Positions 62,514 to 64,000 of a DNA stretch of 64,000 nucleotides are shown here, in pieces. The notes under the pieces were generated by a model. It saw only the letters and a list, made by a program, of their open reading frames with translations. It was not told the origin of the DNA and made no database searches. Made by a program: the position numbers and the translations under genes. Source of the DNA: Dactylosporangium vinaceum (lineage in GTDB: Bacteria; Actinomycetota; Actinomycetes; Mycobacteriales; Micromonosporaceae); contig NZ_CP061913.1 of the NCBI RefSeq assembly GCF_019904175.1, forward strand, positions 2,542,001 to 2,606,000, in the 5' to 3' direction. Each line of letters begins with the position of its first letter. The first letter of the stretch is position 1.

Positions 62514-62572
62514 TCCCGGCCGGCGCCCGGTACAAACGAGCTGGGCAGCGGATGCCAGGGCGGCCGGAGAGT

Positions 62573-64000
62573 TCAGCGCTCGGGAGCGAGGCGGTGGCGG
62601 ACGGCCCAGAGGGCGGCTTCGGTACGGGAGGCGGCGCCGGTCTTGCGCAGAAGGTTGGAGACGTGGACGGTGACGGTCCGGATGGAGATGCCCAGGGACT
62701 TCGCCACCTGCTGGTTGGTCATGCCGGCGGCCAGGCAGCCCAGGACCTCGATCTCGCGGACGGTCAGGTCGCCGCCCGCCCGCAGGCTGTGCAGCAGGGT
62801 CTCCGCCTCGGTCAGCCGCCAGCCGGGCCAGTGGGCCAGCAGCGCCACCGCGCGCTCGGCGTGGCGGCGGGCCTCAGCGGCGCGGCCCAGGCGGATCAGG
62901 GCGTGGGCCACGGCCGTGTGGGCCGCGGCGTCCTCCGGGCGCCCGCCGGCTTCCGCGCGGGCGTCCGGGGCGGCGCCCTCGGCCTCGGCCGCGCCGTCGG
63001 CCCGGTCCCGGGCGCCGTCCATGAGCGCCGCGGGCAGCAGCGCCACCGCGTCCGCGTCCCGTCCGGCGGCGACGGCCAGGAGGAGCTGGAGCAGTACCGG
63101 CGGGTCCGGCACCTGCTCTTCCACCACCGATGCGGGCACACCGCCGTGCAGGGCCCACCGGGCCGCCTCCGCCAGGCGCGCCGGGCCGCAGCGGCCCACG
63201 CAGTCGCGCAGCGCCTCGGCCGGGTCGACCGGGTGCACCCCGCGGGCGGCCACGGCCACCCGCAGGACCCTGACCAGGCCGGAGTCGCGGCCCTCGGCGT
63301 CGGCGCGGGCCAGCATGCGCACGGCCAGCGGGTCGTCGCCGCGCTCCAGGGCCAGCAGGCCGGCGCGGGCGGTGAAGCGGAGGCGTTCGGTGGGGTCGCC
63401 CTCGATCGGGAGGCGGGACCAGACCAGGGCCTCGGCGCGGGCCAGGTCGCCGGTTCGCACGGCATGGGCCACACCCAGGGTGGTGGTGCGGCCGGCGCAG
63501 AACTCCAGGCCGTAGCGGTCGATCGTCGCCATCGCCTCGTCGAACAGCCGCCAGCCCATGACCTCGCCCAGCCGCGGCAGGCTCACGGCGACCAGGTTGT
63601 GCACGGCCCGGCCGATGGTCACCGGGTCGTGCTCGCGGGCGGCGAGCTGCCGGGCCGCCCGCAGCAGCGCGACGCCGCGCTCGTGGTCGCCGGTCAGGGC
63701 CAGGGCGGTCCCGAGCGTCACCGATGCGGAGGCGATGCCGGTGCCGGCCCGCTCGGCCGCGGTCAGCGCGGCCTCGGCGAGGGACAGCGCCGTGGCGGCG
63801 TCCTCGGTGCGCAGGGCGCTCTCCGCCTCGGCCGCGCGCTGCCGGGCCAACGACGCGGGCGATCCGCCGACGGCCGCGGCCCGGTCGAGGGAGCGGCGCT
63901 GCCCCACGGGGTCGCCGAGGCACCAGCGGACCGCCGCGAGCTGCCGGTGCGCGTCGGCAATCCCGTCGCGATCATCGGTGTCCTGGACCGCGTTCAGCCA
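62573..64000 (-). CDS. LuxR-family regulator, C-terminal part (5' end beyond window)
   Basis: The frame stays open to the right edge (last visible codons read WLNAVQDTDDRD), so the start lies outside; 475 residues are visible. They form a TPR-like helical region and end with a LuxR helix-turn-helix (LTVREIEVLGCLAAGMTNQQVAKSLGISIRTVTVHVSNLLRKTG). The N-terminal ATPase, if it has one like the 25190 gene, is not seen. Followed by a hairpin that matches the one after the kinase at 61065. Confidence 0.9.
   Translation of the reverse strand, partial: WLNAVQDTDDRDGIADAHRQLAAVRWCLGDPVGQRRSLDRAAAVGGSPASLARQRAAEAESALRTEDAATALSLAEAALTAAERAGTGIASASVTLGTALALTGDHERGVALLRAARQLAAREHDPVTIGRAVHNLVAVSLPRLGEVMGWRLFDEAMATIDRYGLEFCAGRTTTLGVAHAVRTGDLARAEALVWSRLPIEGDPTERLRFTARAGLLALERGDDPLAVRMLARADAEGRDSGLVRVLRVAVAARGVHPVDPAEALRDCVGRCGPARLAEAARWALHGGVPASVVEEQVPDPPVLLQLLLAVAAGRDADAVALLPAALMDGARDRADGAAEAEGAAPDARAEAGGRPEDAAAHTAVAHALIRLGRAAEARRHAERAVALLAHWPGWRLTEAETLLHSLRAGGDLTVREIEVLGCLAAGMTNQQVAKSLGISIRTVTVHVSNLLRKTGAASRTEAALWAVRHRLAPER

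Overview
The window is chromosomal DNA of a very GC-rich actinomycete. The signs are strong G/C third-position bias, abundant GTG starts, TAnnnT -10 boxes that sit 6-8 nt before a start codon (leaderless transcripts), actinobacterial families (SCO6745-like protein, QsdR-type TetR regulator, LuxR ATPases, several Ser/Thr kinases, LPXTG protein, SCO3242-type prenyltransferase) and many LacI regulators. A Micromonosporaceae-like host (Actinoplanes/Dactylosporangium type) is my guess from overall gene style; it is not proven here. No rRNA, tRNA, insertion sequence, prophage or CRISPR array was seen.

Layout. 0-7 kb: small metabolic genes (SCO6745-like, GNAT, pirin with a divergent ArsR and a good operator, xi-class GST, PLP dehydratase, QsdR regulator plus FAD monooxygenase). 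7-12.1 kb: OmpR-type two-component system, then a secreted metalloprotease with Fn3 and ricin-lectin domains and an overlapping CopC-like anchored protein. 12.1-15.4 kb: a four-copy operator cluster, LacI regulator, a miniature P450-like protein and an isocitrate lyase/PEP mutase family enzyme. 15.8-19.6 kb: LacI regulator divergent from a sugar/uronate-type catabolic operon (cupin, Gfo/Idh/MocA oxidoreductase, TIM-barrel isomerase). 20.8-29.8 kb: membrane Ser/Thr kinase, MarR regulator, DUF72 protein, two short related ORFs with striking promoter dyads, a LuxR ATPase regulator, DUF6412 and YidC/Oxa1-like proteins. 29.9-33.4 kb: two interleaved ABC exporters.

33.7-41.6 kb is the most interesting part: a tightly overlapping seven-gene, minus-strand cluster of the ebo type (phosphodiesterase, EboE, TatD hydrolase, EboA, a second TIM-barrel isomerase, UbiA prenyltransferase, inositol-3-phosphate-synthase-like enzyme). 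Ebo clusters are linked in other bacteria to moving metabolites to the periplasm, but the chemistry is unknown. Here the UbiA gene has an in-frame triplicated 108-bp 5' end and the TatD gene has a 15-bp repeat tail. An MFS transporter lies upstream.

42-49 kb: MFS transporter, bifunctional penicillin-binding protein, NarL-type two-component system followed by an ABC transporter. 49.3-51.4 kb: GH88 unsaturated uronyl hydrolase and SDR dehydrogenase, preceded by the same 18-bp LacI-type operator found in front of the 16.9-kb catabolic operon, so the two loci probably form one regulon. 53-57.5 kb: an exopolysaccharide-type operon (tiny LPXTG protein, processive GT2, UDP-GlcNAc 2-epimerase, DUF2334 deacetylase-like secreted protein). 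57.7-64 kb: two further kinases around a LacI regulator, a GH18 lipoprotein between two near-identical hairpins, and the C-terminal part of a LuxR regulator running off the right edge.

Almost every long intergenic gap carries a different short tandem repeat (9, 16, 18, 21, 24, 29 and 40 bp, plus a 0.8-kb complex repeat), and two genes carry in-frame repeats. The chromosome therefore seems prone to local tandem duplication.
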